The notes below the pieces were generated by a model. That model made no database searches. It was not told where the DNA came from and saw nothing but the letters and a program-made list of their open reading frames with translations. A program made the translations under genes and the position numbers. Positions 28,077 through 38,043 of a stretch of DNA of 64,000 nt are shown here, in pieces. The DNA comes from Acidobacteriaceae bacterium KBS 89 (GTDB lineage: Bacteria; Acidobacteriota; Terriglobia; Terriglobales; Acidobacteriaceae). Every line of letters starts with the position of its first letter. Within the stretch, counting starts at the first letter, position 1. The stretch is taken from assembly GCA_000381605.1 (NCBI GenBank), contig KB906756.1:1-64000 (forward strand), written 5' to 3'.

Positions 28077-30659
28077 ATGATGGCAACAGTCCTCCCTGGT
28101 TCACGTCTCATCGGAACTCTCGCTGCCCTCCTCCTCTTCGCCACAACACTCCGCGCCGACCCGTCGCGCTTCGATCTCACCGGCCCAAAGATTGACGTCC
28201 ACGTCACCCGCGCCGGCAAGACCCTGCCCATCGCCCAGGTCCCCAACCTCCTGCCGGGAGACAAGCTCTGGCTGCACCCCGACCTGCCGCCCACACAATC
28301 CGTCCACTACCTTCTCGTCGCCGCCTTCCTCCGCGGCACCACGAACCCGCCCCCCGACAACTGGTTCACCGAGATCCAGACCTGGAACAAAAACGTTCGC
28401 AAAGAGGGCGTCACCATCACCGTGCCCGCCGAGGCCCAGCAGGTCATCCTCTTCCTCGCCCCGGAAACCGGCGGCGACTTCTCCACTCTTCGCTCTGCCG
28501 TCCGTGGCCGCCCCGGCGTCTTCGTCCGCGCCTCGCAGGACCTCATCGAAGCCGGATTCGAGCAAGCCCGCATCGAGGTCTACCTCGCCAACATCCACCG
28601 CGTTCCACCCTACGACGCCAAAGGACTCGCCGAGCACTCTGACCTCCTCGCCCGCACCCTCAACCTCAAACCCAACGGCGACTGCTTCAAGAAGCCCCTC
28701 GACACCCAGGCCAACTGCCTCACTCAGGCCGGGAACCAGTCCCTCCTTGACGACGGCCACGGCCAGACCGTCGCAGAAGCCCTCACCAACGGATCCGGCT
28801 CCGACTTCATCAACCAGGCCAGCTACACCCAAATGGCCGGTGCCGGTGTCTACAGCGCCTACGTCGGTGCCGTCGTCGACCTGGTCCGCCTCATGACCAG
28901 CCTCCACACCGCCAAGTATCAATACATCCCAGCCATCGCCTTCCCCAGCGGCGAAGCCCTCAACCTCCGCCTCAACACTCCGCCCTCCTTCAACAACCCC
29001 AAGTCCGTCATCGTCATCGGCCTCCCCGCCATTCAGGCCGCAGTCCCCCCGCCTCTGCGCCCCGCCAACCTCCAGGAAATCTCATGTCTCCTCAAGCCGG
29101 CAGTCGTCCTCCCGGTAGAAGGAGCCCCCCTGGTCTTCTCCACCGCCTACGCCCACGATCTCGTCCTCCACCTCGAAGGCCCTGGCCCCGGCACCGACGT
29201 TCCTCTCACACCAGACGCCTTCCAGGGCGGCCTCATCCTCGCTCATGTCCCGGCGCGGCGGCCGTTGACCGTCGATTCCCTCTCTGACTCCGCCTCTCCG
29301 GACAATTCGGCAGCCGCAGCCAATCCCCATCCAGTAGCCGCCTCCGCCCCGGCCGCTTCTTCGTCGCCTTCGTCCACCAACGCCATCACGGGCATCGTCA
29401 AAGGCTACTGGGGCTTCGATCCCTTTACCGGCCCCATCCTCAGCCTGCAGGACACACCCGGCAAGGATTGGAAGATCGCCAGCGGTGACTCCATCATCGC
29501 CGGCCAGGACAACCACCTCGCCCTCAGTTCCACCGGTACTGCCTGCATCGACAAGATCACCGTCGACACCGCGTCCGGTAAACAAATCGAGGCGCAATGG
29601 AAACCCTCCGCAAAACCCGCCTCGGTCGACGTTACCGCCTCACTGAAGTCCGTCGATCCCGGCGACCTCCACCTCGCCATCCTCCAATTCGGCAGCACCA
29701 AACCCGACACAGTCACCACCAAAACCTACTCGGAACCCGCAACCCTCAAGACCCTCTCACTTCACGCCGGAGACACAACCGCCGACCTCACCGGCACCAA
29801 CCTCGATCAGGTTCAGCAACTCACCATCAACGACCTCACCTTCACCCCGGCGCCCCCAAGCACCCCCTCCAATCAGGACACCGCCACCCCCACCCCCGCC
29901 CCCACCAACCCCAATACCCACCTCCGCCTCACCCTCCCCCCCAACAGCCAGGCGCCAAATCTTCGCGTAGGCGACCGCCTCACAGCGCACCTCTCTCTCA
30001 AAGACGGTCGCACTCTCAACCTCGCCGTCACCGTCTCACCCGCCCGCCCCTCAGTCACGCTTCTCAGCAAAAGCATCGGCCAATCGGAAGACTCCGCCAT
30101 CCATCTTGCAGATCAAAACGACCTCCCTGCCGGCCAGCAACTCACCTTCTCGCTCAAATCCGTCACGCCCTTCCCGCGCACCGGCCAACTCGAGATCGCC
30201 AACGCCGACGAGACCCTCCACACCACCCTCTCCGTCGAGTCCGGCAGCCTCGTCCTGCAGAATCCTCACACCCTCCTCGCCACCCTCGACCCTCTAAAAT
30301 CCTTCGGTACCTCCGCCTTTGGCCCCCTACGCATGCGCCCCGTAGCTCCTGACGGCACCACCGGCGACTGGCTGCCTCTGGTCACCCTCGTTCGCCTTCC
30401 CACCTTCACTGACCTGCACTGCCCCCCCGACACCGCCCAGCCCTGCACCGTGACCGGCTCCAGCCTCTACCTCGTCGACTCCATCGCAACCGATCCCACC
30501 TTTGCCGAGCCCACCACAGTCCCCGAAGGCTTCGTCGGCAACGCCCTCACCCTCCCACGCCCTCCAAAAACCGGCTTCTTCCTGAAACTCCGGGACGACC
30601 CCACCCCCGCCAACTCCGTAACCCTCCCCATCCTCCCCCAACAAGCCCAGGACCACTAA
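28077..30659 (+). CDS. Large exported protein of unknown function
   Basis: 860 residues with a signal peptide (LIGTLAALLLFATTLRA). The first 330 residues seem globular and mixed alpha/beta (segments such as DNWFTEIQTWNKNVRKEG and SVIVIGLPAIQAAVPPP). A Pro/Ser/Ala-rich linker near 410-440 precedes a C-terminal region of beta-rich, Ig-like repeats (about 450-860) interrupted by a PT-rich stretch (around 595-615). I do not recognise any domain. It follows the ATPase gene by 55 bases on the same strand and may be co-transcribed with the MacA-like adaptor. There is no clear ribosome site; ATG 28077 and ATG 28080 are equivalent. Confidence 0.7.
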   Translation: MMATVLPGSRLIGTLAALLLFATTLRADPSRFDLTGPKIDVHVTRAGKTLPIAQVPNLLPGDKLWLHPDLPPTQSVHYLLVAAFLRGTTNPPPDNWFTEIQTWNKNVRKEGVTITVPAEAQQVILFLAPETGGDFSTLRSAVRGRPGVFVRASQDLIEAGFEQARIEVYLANIHRVPPYDAKGLAEHSDLLARTLNLKPNGDCFKKPLDTQANCLTQAGNQSLLDDGHGQTVAEALTNGSGSDFINQASYTQMAGAGVYSAYVGAVVDLVRLMTSLHTAKYQYIPAIAFPSGEALNLRLNTPPSFNNPKSVIVIGLPAIQAAVPPPLRPANLQEISCLLKPAVVLPVEGAPLVFSTAYAHDLVLHLEGPGPGTDVPLTPDAFQGGLILAHVPARRPLTVDSLSDSASPDNSAAAANPHPVAASAPAASSSPSSTNAITGIVKGYWGFDPFTGPILSLQDTPGKDWKIASGDSIIAGQDNHLALSSTGTACIDKITVDTASGKQIEAQWKPSAKPASVDVTASLKSVDPGDLHLAILQFGSTKPDTVTTKTYSEPATLKTLSLHAGDTTADLTGTNLDQVQQLTINDLTFTPAPPSTPSNQDTATPTPAPTNPNTHLRLTLPPNSQAPNLRVGDRLTAHLSLKDGRTLNLAVTVSPARPSVTLLSKSIGQSEDSAIHLADQNDLPAGQQLTFSLKSVTPFPRTGQLEIANADETLHTTLSVESGSLVLQNPHTLLATLDPLKSFGTSAFGPLRMRPVAPDGTTGDWLPLVTLVRLPTFTDLHCPPDTAQPCTVTGSSLYLVDSIATDPTFAEPTTVPEGFVGNALTLPRPPKTGFFLKLRDDPTPANSVTLPILPQQAQDH

Positions 30660-30754
30660 CCCCTTCCCGGCTCATAAACCTTTCCTTACCGCCGTCGTTC
30701 TGTCACTATGAGCGAAAGTGCCTGCTTCCCAATCCCATCAATGAGGAAACGAGA

Positions 30755-32440
30755 ATGCAATCTGGGTGCCTTCGCCGGACTTTTGTCACTGTTGGATTCC
30801 TCCTTGCAACAGCCACAATTATGTCTCCGTACTGTGACGCGGCGGACCCAGCCAACTACGGTGAGCTTACGGGTCTCTTTGCGGAGTGGCGCGCCTTTGC
30901 GCGGCCGGCGATGAAGAATGGCATACAGGACTACAGCGCACCTGCCATGAAGGCCAAGGCCGCCGAACTGCCAAACTGGCGGAAGCGCCTCGAAGCTATT
31001 AACACCAAAGGCTGGCCCGTCGAACAACTGAACGACTGGAAACTTGTCTTGGCTGAGATGCAGGGATTGGAATTCGATCTGCGCGTGCTGCGGCCATGGG
31101 CGCGCGACCCAGCTTTCTATGTCCGGATCTGGGGATCGCGGACCGACGTACCGCTGCGCGAAGGGCCCATCGCTGATGACGAGATCGCGCTCTACAACTA
31201 CCATTGGCCTCTCTCAGCAGCTGACCAGCATGAGCTCGCGGAGAAGATTAACACGGTTCCTGCGCTGCTCGCCGAAGCGCGCGAAAACCTGAAAGACGCG
31301 AACGCGCGCGACCTCTGGGTCTATGGCGAGCAAGAGCTGCGCGACCAGTCGAAGACACTGGCGTCGCTCGAGGCCGGCACACTGACCGTAAGAACGCTTG
31401 AGAGTGTGCAGCACGCCGAAATCTCCAGCGCCGGACCGGAGTTGCACGCCGCAGTGGCCAACGTGCGCAAGGCCACGGACGACTTTGTTGCGTGGCTCGA
31501 GAAGCTGGCACCGACGAAGAACGGCCCCTCCGGCGTGGGCAAGGAAAATTACACATGGTATGAGCAAAATGTACATTTGATTCCCTACACCTGGGAGCAA
31601 CAGGTGACGCTACTCCAGCGCGAACTCGAGCGCGCGCAGGCATCGTTGTTACTCGAACAACACAACAACCGCAATCTGCCGCCGCTCGCCCCGGCCGCCG
31701 ACACCGCGGCCTATGACGCCATGGCGCGGGCACACCTCGACAAATTCGTCGACTTCCTCGTCATTCAGGAGATCATCCCGGACAAGCCGTACCTCAAGCC
31801 GGCGCTCGAACCGTTGAAGGGCAAGTTTGTCCCCGAGGATGAGCAAGTATTCTTCACGCGCGTGACGCATCGCGAGCTGATGGTGCTGCTGAGCCACGAT
31901 TACCACTGGATCGACCTCGCTCGTATGAAGGAGGAGCCGAATGCCAGCCCCATCCGGCGCGTGCCTCTCCTCTCGAACATCTGGGACACTCGCGCCGAGG
32001 GCTTCGCGACCGCATTTGAGGAGATCGCGATGCATGCCGGCCTTTATGACGACAACCCTCGCGCCAGGGAACTGGTGTGGATGATGTTGGCCAATCGCGC
32101 AGCCCGCGGTTTAGCCTCGTTGCACGTGCAAGCGAATGAATGGACGCTCGAGCAGGCAGGCAAATTCCACTCCGAGTGGACGCCCGGCGGCTTTTCGAAG
32201 CGAGACCATCTCACCGCATTCGAGCAGCTGCTTTATCTGCGCCAGCCCGGCTATGGCACAAGCTATGTGACCGGCAAGCTCCTCTTCGACCGTTTCATGT
32301 CCGAGTACGGGCACGAGATGGAGCTCGAAGGCAAGCCGTTTGTTCTGCGGAACTTTCTTGATCGTTTCAATAACGACGGGATGATCCCCATACCACTGAT
32401 GGAAGCAGAGATGATTCCGGCGTGGGCGCGGGAGCCATAA
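30755..32440 (+). CDS. DUF885-like exported protein
   Basis: 561 residues; AGGA 7 bases before the ATG fixes the start. A signal sequence (FVTVGFLLATATIM ... CDAAD) is followed by an all-helical chain. The second half matches the DUF885 layout: a histidine segment THRELMVLLSHDYHWID, WDTRAEGFATAFEEIAM in the place of the family's EGWALYAEE, and LRQPGYGTSYVTGK in place of the PGQATSYKIG block. The canonical HExxPGHH zinc motif is not present: SHDYHW stands there instead. DUF885 proteins are presumed peptidases or hydrolases; here metal binding is doubtful. Assignment moderate. Confidence 0.65.
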   Translation: MQSGCLRRTFVTVGFLLATATIMSPYCDAADPANYGELTGLFAEWRAFARPAMKNGIQDYSAPAMKAKAAELPNWRKRLEAINTKGWPVEQLNDWKLVLAEMQGLEFDLRVLRPWARDPAFYVRIWGSRTDVPLREGPIADDEIALYNYHWPLSAADQHELAEKINTVPALLAEARENLKDANARDLWVYGEQELRDQSKTLASLEAGTLTVRTLESVQHAEISSAGPELHAAVANVRKATDDFVAWLEKLAPTKNGPSGVGKENYTWYEQNVHLIPYTWEQQVTLLQRELERAQASLLLEQHNNRNLPPLAPAADTAAYDAMARAHLDKFVDFLVIQEIIPDKPYLKPALEPLKGKFVPEDEQVFFTRVTHRELMVLLSHDYHWIDLARMKEEPNASPIRRVPLLSNIWDTRAEGFATAFEEIAMHAGLYDDNPRARELVWMMLANRAARGLASLHVQANEWTLEQAGKFHSEWTPGGFSKRDHLTAFEQLLYLRQPGYGTSYVTGKLLFDRFMSEYGHEMELEGKPFVLRNFLDRFNNDGMIPIPLMEAEMIPAWAREP

Positions 32441-32594
32441 ATGCGCGCGCACGCTCAGTGTCGAGACCTGCCAGCTTGTGAGAAGAACTCATCGCCAATG
32501 GGCGGTAAGTCGGCATATCGGACAACTAGAACTTGTGAGGCCTGGTTAGTAGGCCTTCTTTCGGTGCAAACTGACCCGCTATAAATTATTTTGT

Positions 32595-32862
32595 GCGTTT
32601 TTCCGCCCAAAAAACGCATGTCAAGCCCCAAAACCACCTAACCCTGACAAACAAAACAAGTTCGAGTTGGCGTATTAGTTAGTTCCAACCCGATATACTG
32701 GATATATAGATCAAAAACAAGCAAGCCCCGGACGCCGTCCGGGGCTAACTCATTTAGAAACAAGATTTTGGACGCAAACCCCTTTACCATGAATATTTTA
32801 CAGGCCAACCCCTCCCGTAACTCCATGAAAGGAGATACTTTACGTCCGGGCAATAGGGGGGG
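32595..32862. repeat. Intergenic repeat with hairpin, copy 1
   Basis: This stretch recurs at 51494-51775. Shared blocks in the same order include TGTCAAGCCCCA, ACAAACAAAACAAG, GAGTTGGCGTATTAGTT, TATACTGGATATA, the hairpin AGCCCCGGA/TCCGGGGCT, GGGGCTAACTCATTTAGA, TTTTGGACGCAAACC, TGAATATTTT and a final CGGGCAAT plus G-run. It lies at the 3' end of a minus-strand gene in both places. The right end overlaps the last codons of the permease gene. Together with 32441-32594, where I see nothing, it fills the gap between two genes. Confidence 0.8.
32724..32746 (-). terminator. Rho-independent terminator-like hairpin in repeat copy 1
   Basis: AGCCCCGGAC (32724-32733) and GTCCGGGGCT (32737-32746) form a 10-bp stem with a 3-base loop. 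Read on the minus strand it is followed by TGCTTGTTTTTG, so it would end the transcript of the amino-acid permease gene. The stem is kept in the second copy while the loop differs. Confidence 0.7.
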
Positions 32863-34402
32863 GACCCCCCACCCCTTCCTCACGAAGCGCCTTCTGCACC
32901 TTGCTGTGCTTCACGCTGTACGTGAAGTAGATCAGCAACCCAACCGCAAGCCAAGCCAGAACCACAACCTTGGTCAGCGTAGGAAGGCTGAAGATCAGGT
33001 ACAGCGCACTGATCATCCCAAGGATAGGAACCAGCGGCACCCAAGGCGTCTTGAACGGCCGATGCAGGTCAGGATTCCGCCGTCGCAGGATCCAAACTCC
33101 TGCGCACACGATCGTAAACGCCAGCAGCGTACCCATATTCACCAGCGCGCTCAACCTGTCGATCGGCAACAGCGCCGGCATGAACGCAACAATCGCCCCA
33201 ACCACCATGTTCGAGATCCACGGCGTCCGGAACTTCGGATGAATCTTCCCAGCCCACTTCCAAAGCAACCCATCGCGCGACATCGAATAGAACACCCGCG
33301 ACTGGCCCAGCAACATCACCAGCATCACTGTACCCAGCCCGAACACCGCGCCAACCTTTACCAGAATCGAACCCCAGCGCACACCCGTCACATCGATGCC
33401 AACGGCAACCGGATCGCCCACATTCAACGCTCGATAGTTCACCAGTCCAGTCAGCGTTCCCGAAACCAGGATGTACAACACGGTGCACACCACCAGCGAC
33501 CCAAGAATTCCGATCGGCATATCCCGCTTCGGGTTCTTCGCCTCCTGCGCCGCCGTCGACACTGCATCGAATCCGATATACGCAAAGAAGATCGACGCCG
33601 CACCCGCGGTAATTCCGTTCAGTCCAAATCTGCCCGGCCCCTCACTCGGCGGAATAAACGGAGTCCAGTTCGCATGCGCCTCCGCCGGGTGCTTCAAAAT
33701 GTAGCCAATGCCCAGCACCAGAAAAACGCCAACCACGCCCAGCTTCACAATCACAATCGCGGTATTCAGGTTCGCCGACTCCTGAATTCCAATAATCAGG
33801 ACCGCCGTCACCACCGTGATCGCAAGAAATGCCACCAGATTGAACACGCCCGTCACATGCGGCAGCTGCGCCGGATCCACATCCACACTCATCGGCAGTG
33901 CAGCCAACTGCTGCCAGCGGCCGTGAAACAGATACAGCACCGTACCCGGCGTCGTCGTGAACTGCGGTGGAATCGTAATTCCAAGGTCAGCAAACAAACC
34001 CACAAAGTATCCGCTCCAGCCCGAAGCCACCGTAGCCGCGCCGAACGCATACTCCAGCACCAGGTCCCACCCGATGATCCACGCCACAAACTCACCCAGC
34101 GTCGCATACCCATACGTATAAGCCGAACCAGCAATCGGAATCAGCGAAGCGAACTCCGCATAGCAAAGTCCAGCGAACGCGCAAGTAATACCCGCCAGCA
34201 CGAAACTCAGCACCACCGCCGGCCCTGCATGAATCGCCGCCGCCTGACCCGTCAGCACAAAAATTCCCGCGCCGATGATCGCCCCGATTCCCAGTGTGAT
34301 CAGGTTCAAGGGGCCCAGAGTACGTTTGAGTCCGCTTTCGCCCTCGTTCTCCGCCTCCTTCAGCAAACGAGAGAGAGGTTTAACTGCCAGCAGCTTCGCC
34401 AT
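32840..34402 (-). CDS. APC-family amino-acid permease (cationic amino-acid transporter type)
   Basis: 520 residues with about 12 membrane helices. Near the N-terminus LGIGAIIGAGIFVLTGQAA is the helix 1 substrate-binding signature of APC carriers, and GFDAVSTAAQEAKNPKRDMPIGI is the helix 6 region of the CAT/YfnA branch. It probably imports a basic or small neutral amino acid by proton symport. The C-terminal residues GGPPPIART are encoded by the end of the 32.6-kb repeat, so the tail was probably replaced by that element. It is last in the run pepP-accB-accC-thiE-permease-permease, 38 bases after the other permease. Confidence 0.9.
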   Translation of the reverse strand: MAKLLAVKPLSRLLKEAENEGESGLKRTLGPLNLITLGIGAIIGAGIFVLTGQAAAIHAGPAVVLSFVLAGITCAFAGLCYAEFASLIPIAGSAYTYGYATLGEFVAWIIGWDLVLEYAFGAATVASGWSGYFVGLFADLGITIPPQFTTTPGTVLYLFHGRWQQLAALPMSVDVDPAQLPHVTGVFNLVAFLAITVVTAVLIIGIQESANLNTAIVIVKLGVVGVFLVLGIGYILKHPAEAHANWTPFIPPSEGPGRFGLNGITAGAASIFFAYIGFDAVSTAAQEAKNPKRDMPIGILGSLVVCTVLYILVSGTLTGLVNYRALNVGDPVAVGIDVTGVRWGSILVKVGAVFGLGTVMLVMLLGQSRVFYSMSRDGLLWKWAGKIHPKFRTPWISNMVVGAIVAFMPALLPIDRLSALVNMGTLLAFTIVCAGVWILRRRNPDLHRPFKTPWVPLVPILGMISALYLIFSLPTLTKVVVLAWLAVGLLIYFTYSVKHSKVQKALREEGVGGPPPIART

Positions 34403-34440
34403 TGAATAAAATTCTCCACTTTCTCAAAACTTGAAAACTG

Positions 34441-36009
34441 TTACGACTCCTGCCTCGATGCAACGGACATCCGAGTCCACACCAGGTAAACAGGAATACC
34501 CAGCAGAACGATCATCAGCCCCGGCCACGTGTACTGAGGTTTGTACCGCAAGAGTACAACAGAAATCCACCCAGCCATCACGATATACAACCCCGGCAAC
34601 ACCGGATACCCAAACGCCTTATAGGGTCGCACCGCATCCGGCCGAGTACGCCGCAGCACAAACAACCCCGTAATCGTCAGAATGTAAAAGACCAGCACCG
34701 CAAAGATCACGTAATCCAGCAGCTGCCCATAGCTCCCCGACAGACAAAGTAAACACGTCCAAGCCCACTGCACCCAAAGCGAGTGCACCGGTGTCTTCGA
34801 CCTCTCACTCAGCTTGCCAACAGACTTGAAGAACAACCCATCCCGGCTCATCGCGTAGTAAACCCGCGCTCCAGCCATCAGCAACCCATTCACACAACCA
34901 AACGTGGAGATCAAGATCACAGCAGCCATCAGCTTGGCTCCAGACCCGGCAAAGGCCTGCTCCATCACCGCCGTAGCAACCCGATCCTCCGACGCAAACT
35001 GAATCCCCCGCCCGACAATCGTCGTCGCCGCCGGATCACCTGCCATCGGCAGCACACTCAGATAGACAAAGTTACACAGCACATACAGCAGCAACACAAC
35101 GCCGGTCCCAATCACCAGCGACAGCGGAATATTCCGCTTCGGATCCCGAATCTCACCAGCGGTAAACGTAACGTTGTTCCACGAATCTGAGCTGAACAAC
35201 GATCCAACCTGCACCACCGCCACCATCGTTAGCAACCCAACATAAACAGTCGGCCCACCCACCCCGACCTGCACCGCATGCAGGGTCCCCCACCCCGCCT
35301 CCGACCAAAAATTATGCCAACCAGCGCCAAAATTCGCCGCAATCGCGACTGAATTTTTCGCAATCAACCCAACCAAGACCACCGAAGCCAGCGCAAAGAC
35401 CTTCGCAGAGGTAAATACATTCTGCACCGCCGAGCCCATCTTCACGCCCATGGTATTCAACAGCGTCAGCAGCGTAATCACCACAATCGCCGACAGGTTC
35501 GCCGTATTCAACCCGATTTCCATATTGCCCAGCACCATCGGCCCCAAATGCCACGCCGGAACATGACCAATATGCCAGATCCAGTTCGACGCACTCACAC
35601 TCGGGAAGAACACCCCGAGAAACTTCCCAAACGCGACACCCACAGCCGCAATCGTTCCCGTCTGGATCACCAGAAACAGCGTCCACCCATAAAGGAATCC
35701 CCAAAGCGGCCCCAGAGCCTCGCGCAGATAGACATATTGCCCACCAGCCTTCGGCATCATCGCTGCCAACTCGCCGTAGCTCAGCGCCCCAATGATTGTC
35801 ATCAACGCCGTCACCAGCCACGCTGCAATCAGCAGCGCCGGCGACCCCAGCCCTCGCGACATCTCGGCCGAAACGATAAAGATGCCCGACCCAATCATCG
35901 AGCCCATCACAATCGCCGTAGCCGAAAACAGCCCCATCCCCTGCACAAACTGCGGAGCGGCCAAACTCACTAGGTTGTCAACTTGTAGCGAGGCAGGAGC
36001 GTCCGACAT
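34441..36009 (-). CDS. APC-family amino-acid permease
   Basis: About 522 residues from the ATG at 36009 (an in-frame GTG at 36030 would add 7 residues; neither has a good ribosome site). About 12 helices. VMGSMIGSGIFIVSAEMSRG is the helix 1 motif and GGQYVYLREALGPLWGFLYGW is typical of the LAT/exchanger branch. It belongs to a different APC branch from the next gene, so the two are not a recent duplication. Substrate not predictable; likely a neutral amino acid. It begins about 30 bases after thiE. Confidence 0.9.
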   Translation of the reverse strand: MSDAPASLQVDNLVSLAAPQFVQGMGLFSATAIVMGSMIGSGIFIVSAEMSRGLGSPALLIAAWLVTALMTIIGALSYGELAAMMPKAGGQYVYLREALGPLWGFLYGWTLFLVIQTGTIAAVGVAFGKFLGVFFPSVSASNWIWHIGHVPAWHLGPMVLGNMEIGLNTANLSAIVVITLLTLLNTMGVKMGSAVQNVFTSAKVFALASVVLVGLIAKNSVAIAANFGAGWHNFWSEAGWGTLHAVQVGVGGPTVYVGLLTMVAVVQVGSLFSSDSWNNVTFTAGEIRDPKRNIPLSLVIGTGVVLLLYVLCNFVYLSVLPMAGDPAATTIVGRGIQFASEDRVATAVMEQAFAGSGAKLMAAVILISTFGCVNGLLMAGARVYYAMSRDGLFFKSVGKLSERSKTPVHSLWVQWAWTCLLCLSGSYGQLLDYVIFAVLVFYILTITGLFVLRRTRPDAVRPYKAFGYPVLPGLYIVMAGWISVVLLRYKPQYTWPGLMIVLLGIPVYLVWTRMSVASRQES

Positions 36010-36042
36010 CTTTGTTTTCACAAAATTCACGTTGCGTCAGTT

Positions 36043-36687
36043 CTACCGTAAAATTTCGAGAAAGTCTCCCACCACTTTCTCAACCGTCTCGCCCTCAACC
36101 AGCAGAGCACTAATCACCGCGACCGAATCGGCCCCTGCATCGATCACACTCTTCGCATTCGCCCGCGTAATCCCACCAATCGCCACAATTGGTTTCGTCG
36201 TCAGCGCCCGCGCCTGTCGCACTCCCTCCAACCCAATCACCGCCTCCGCATCCAACTTCGTTCCTGTAGCGAACAGAGGCCCAACGGCAACATAATCGGC
36301 ACTCGTCTCATTCGCGCTCCGCACCTGCTCGTCGTTATGAGTCGAAACCCCCACCCACCGCTCGGCACCAACCAAGCGTCGCGCATCCTCGGGCGACAAA
36401 TCCCCTTGCCCTACATGCACTCCACCAAACCCCGCACGAGCCACCAGGTCTGCGCGGTCATTCATGATCAACCGGCCCTCACTCCCAGCGAATACCTCCC
36501 AGATCATCGCCGCATCGCGCAGGATCGCCTGATGCGCACCTACCTTATTGCGATACTGCAGCAGTGTCGCCCCGGCAGCCTTTAACTCCTCAGCAATCCG
36601 GCCTACCGCAACCCCACGCGCCCGAAGCAACTCCTCGTCAACAATCGGATAAAGCCGTGGAAGTTGCCGACTCACTAACTCGTCCAC
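36043..36687 (-). CDS. thiE: Thiamine-phosphate synthase
   Basis: 214 residues. It joins hydroxymethylpyrimidine diphosphate to thiazole phosphate to give thiamine phosphate. Visible motifs: LLQYRNK (usual LQxRxK), RLIMNDRADLV, GVHVGQGDLSPEDAR (the usual VHLGQxDL), YVAVGPLFATGTK and KPIVAIGGITRANA. The start is the GTG directly after the accC stop (GAAGG just upstream), so it is translated with accC. No other thiamine gene and no TPP riboswitch is seen in the neighbourhood, so its expression may follow the fatty-acid operon. Confidence 0.95.
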   Translation of the reverse strand: MDELVSRQLPRLYPIVDEELLRARGVAVGRIAEELKAAGATLLQYRNKVGAHQAILRDAAMIWEVFAGSEGRLIMNDRADLVARAGFGGVHVGQGDLSPEDARRLVGAERWVGVSTHNDEQVRSANETSADYVAVGPLFATGTKLDAEAVIGLEGVRQARALTTKPIVAIGGITRANAKSVIDAGADSVAVISALLVEGETVEKVVGDFLEILR

Positions 36688-38043
36688 TTACCCTTCCTTC
36701 TGCCGCTCGAAGAACCGCTCCATAAACTTCGTATCAAACTCACCCCGCCGAAACTCCGCATCGGCAAAGATCTTCTGGTGCAACGGAATCGTCGTATGAA
36801 TCCCCTGCACTACAAACTGCGACAGAGCCCGCTGCATCTTGTTCATCGCCTCTTCGCGATCCGCCCCATGACAGATCAGCTTCGCAATCAGCGAATCGTA
36901 ATAAGGCGGCACAACGCCCTCGGCATACTGCGCCGTATCCACCCTCACCCCATTCCCGCCCGGAAGGTTGAACGCAGTGATCTTCCCCGCACTTGGAGTG
37001 AACTTCTCCGGATGCTCCGCATTGATCCGGCACTCAATCGCATGTCCGCGAATCTCCACCGGTTTCGTAATAATCGACGACAGCTTCTCGCCCGCCGCAA
37101 TTCGCAACTGCGCCTTCACCAGGTCAATTCCTGTAACCATCTCGGTTACACAATGCTCTACCTGAATCCGAGTATTCATCTCGATGAAGTAGATCTTGCC
37201 ATCCTCATCCATCAAGAACTCAATCGTCCCGGCATTCCAGTATCCAATATTCTCGAGCGCCTTCTTAATGGTCTTGCCCAGCTCGTCACGCAGCTTCGGA
37301 GTCACCATCAAACTCGGCGCCTCTTCAATCAGCTTCTGATGACGCCTCTGAATCGAGCACTCCCGTTCCCCCAGGCTCATCACGTTCCCATGTTCATCCG
37401 CCAGCACCTGAAATTCGATATGCCGTGGCCGCTCGATGAACTTCTCCATGTACATATCGCCATTGCCGAATGCGTTCGCCGCCTCGGTCGAGGCCTGCTG
37501 GTACATCGAAGGCAACTCCTCAGCGTTTCTGCAGATCCGCATTCCGCGGCCGCCGCCGCCCGCGACCGCCTTCAAGATCACCGGATACCCAACATCCTTC
37601 GCCCACTCCAGCGCTTCCTTCTCATCCGCGATCACCCCATCCGACCCCGGAAGAATCGGTACCTTGGCCTTCTTCATCGTCTGCCGCGCTGTGGACTTCT
37701 CGCCCATCATCCGCGTCACCTCCGGCGGAGGCCCAATGAACTTGATATTCGACGCCCTGCACACCTCGGCGAAGTTCGCGTTCTCGCTCAACAGCCCATA
37801 TCCCGGATGTATCGCATCCACATCCGCAATCTCCGCAGCCGAGATCACCGCCGGCACGTTCAAATAGCTGTCCGCAGACCTCGGAGGCCCAATGCAGATC
37901 GCCTCATCCGCAAATCGCACATGAAGCGAATTCCTATCCGCCTCGCTGTACACCGCAACCGTGCGGATACCCATCTCTTTACACGCGCTGATCACCCGCA
38001 GCGCGATCTCCCCACGATTTGCAATCAATACCTTACGAAACAT
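36688..38043 (-). CDS. accC: Acetyl-CoA carboxylase, biotin carboxylase subunit
   Basis: 451 residues from the ATG at 38043 ([14 protein letters not shown]). The frame has an earlier ATG at 38058, but GGGAG four bases before 38043 and the family start favour the shorter form. ATP-grasp landmarks: [62 protein letters not shown]. It carboxylates the biotin on AccB at the expense of ATP, the first half-reaction of fatty-acid synthesis. accB lies 65 bases upstream; accA/accD are not in the window. Confidence 0.97.
   Translation of the reverse strand: MFRKVLIANRGEIALRVISACKEMGIRTVAVYSEADRNSLHVRFADEAICIGPPRSADSYLNVPAVISAAEIADVDAIHPGYGLLSENANFAEVCRASNIKFIGPPPEVTRMMGEKSTARQTMKKAKVPILPGSDGVIADEKEALEWAKDVGYPVILKAVAGGGGRGMRICRNAEELPSMYQQASTEAANAFGNGDMYMEKFIERPRHIEFQVLADEHGNVMSLGERECSIQRRHQKLIEEAPSLMVTPKLRDELGKTIKKALENIGYWNAGTIEFLMDEDGKIYFIEMNTRIQVEHCVTEMVTGIDLVKAQLRIAAGEKLSSIITKPVEIRGHAIECRINAEHPEKFTPSAGKITAFNLPGGNGVRVDTAQYAEGVVPPYYDSLIAKLICHGADREEAMNKMQRALSQFVVQGIHTTIPLHQKIFADAEFRRGEFDTKFMERFFERQKEG

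Noticed and set aside
32768..34405. Long plus-strand frame (545 codons) exactly antisense to the amino-acid permease gene
   Set aside because: It is rich in Arg, His, Gln and Pro, a by-product of the C-rich third positions on the other strand. It has no domain.
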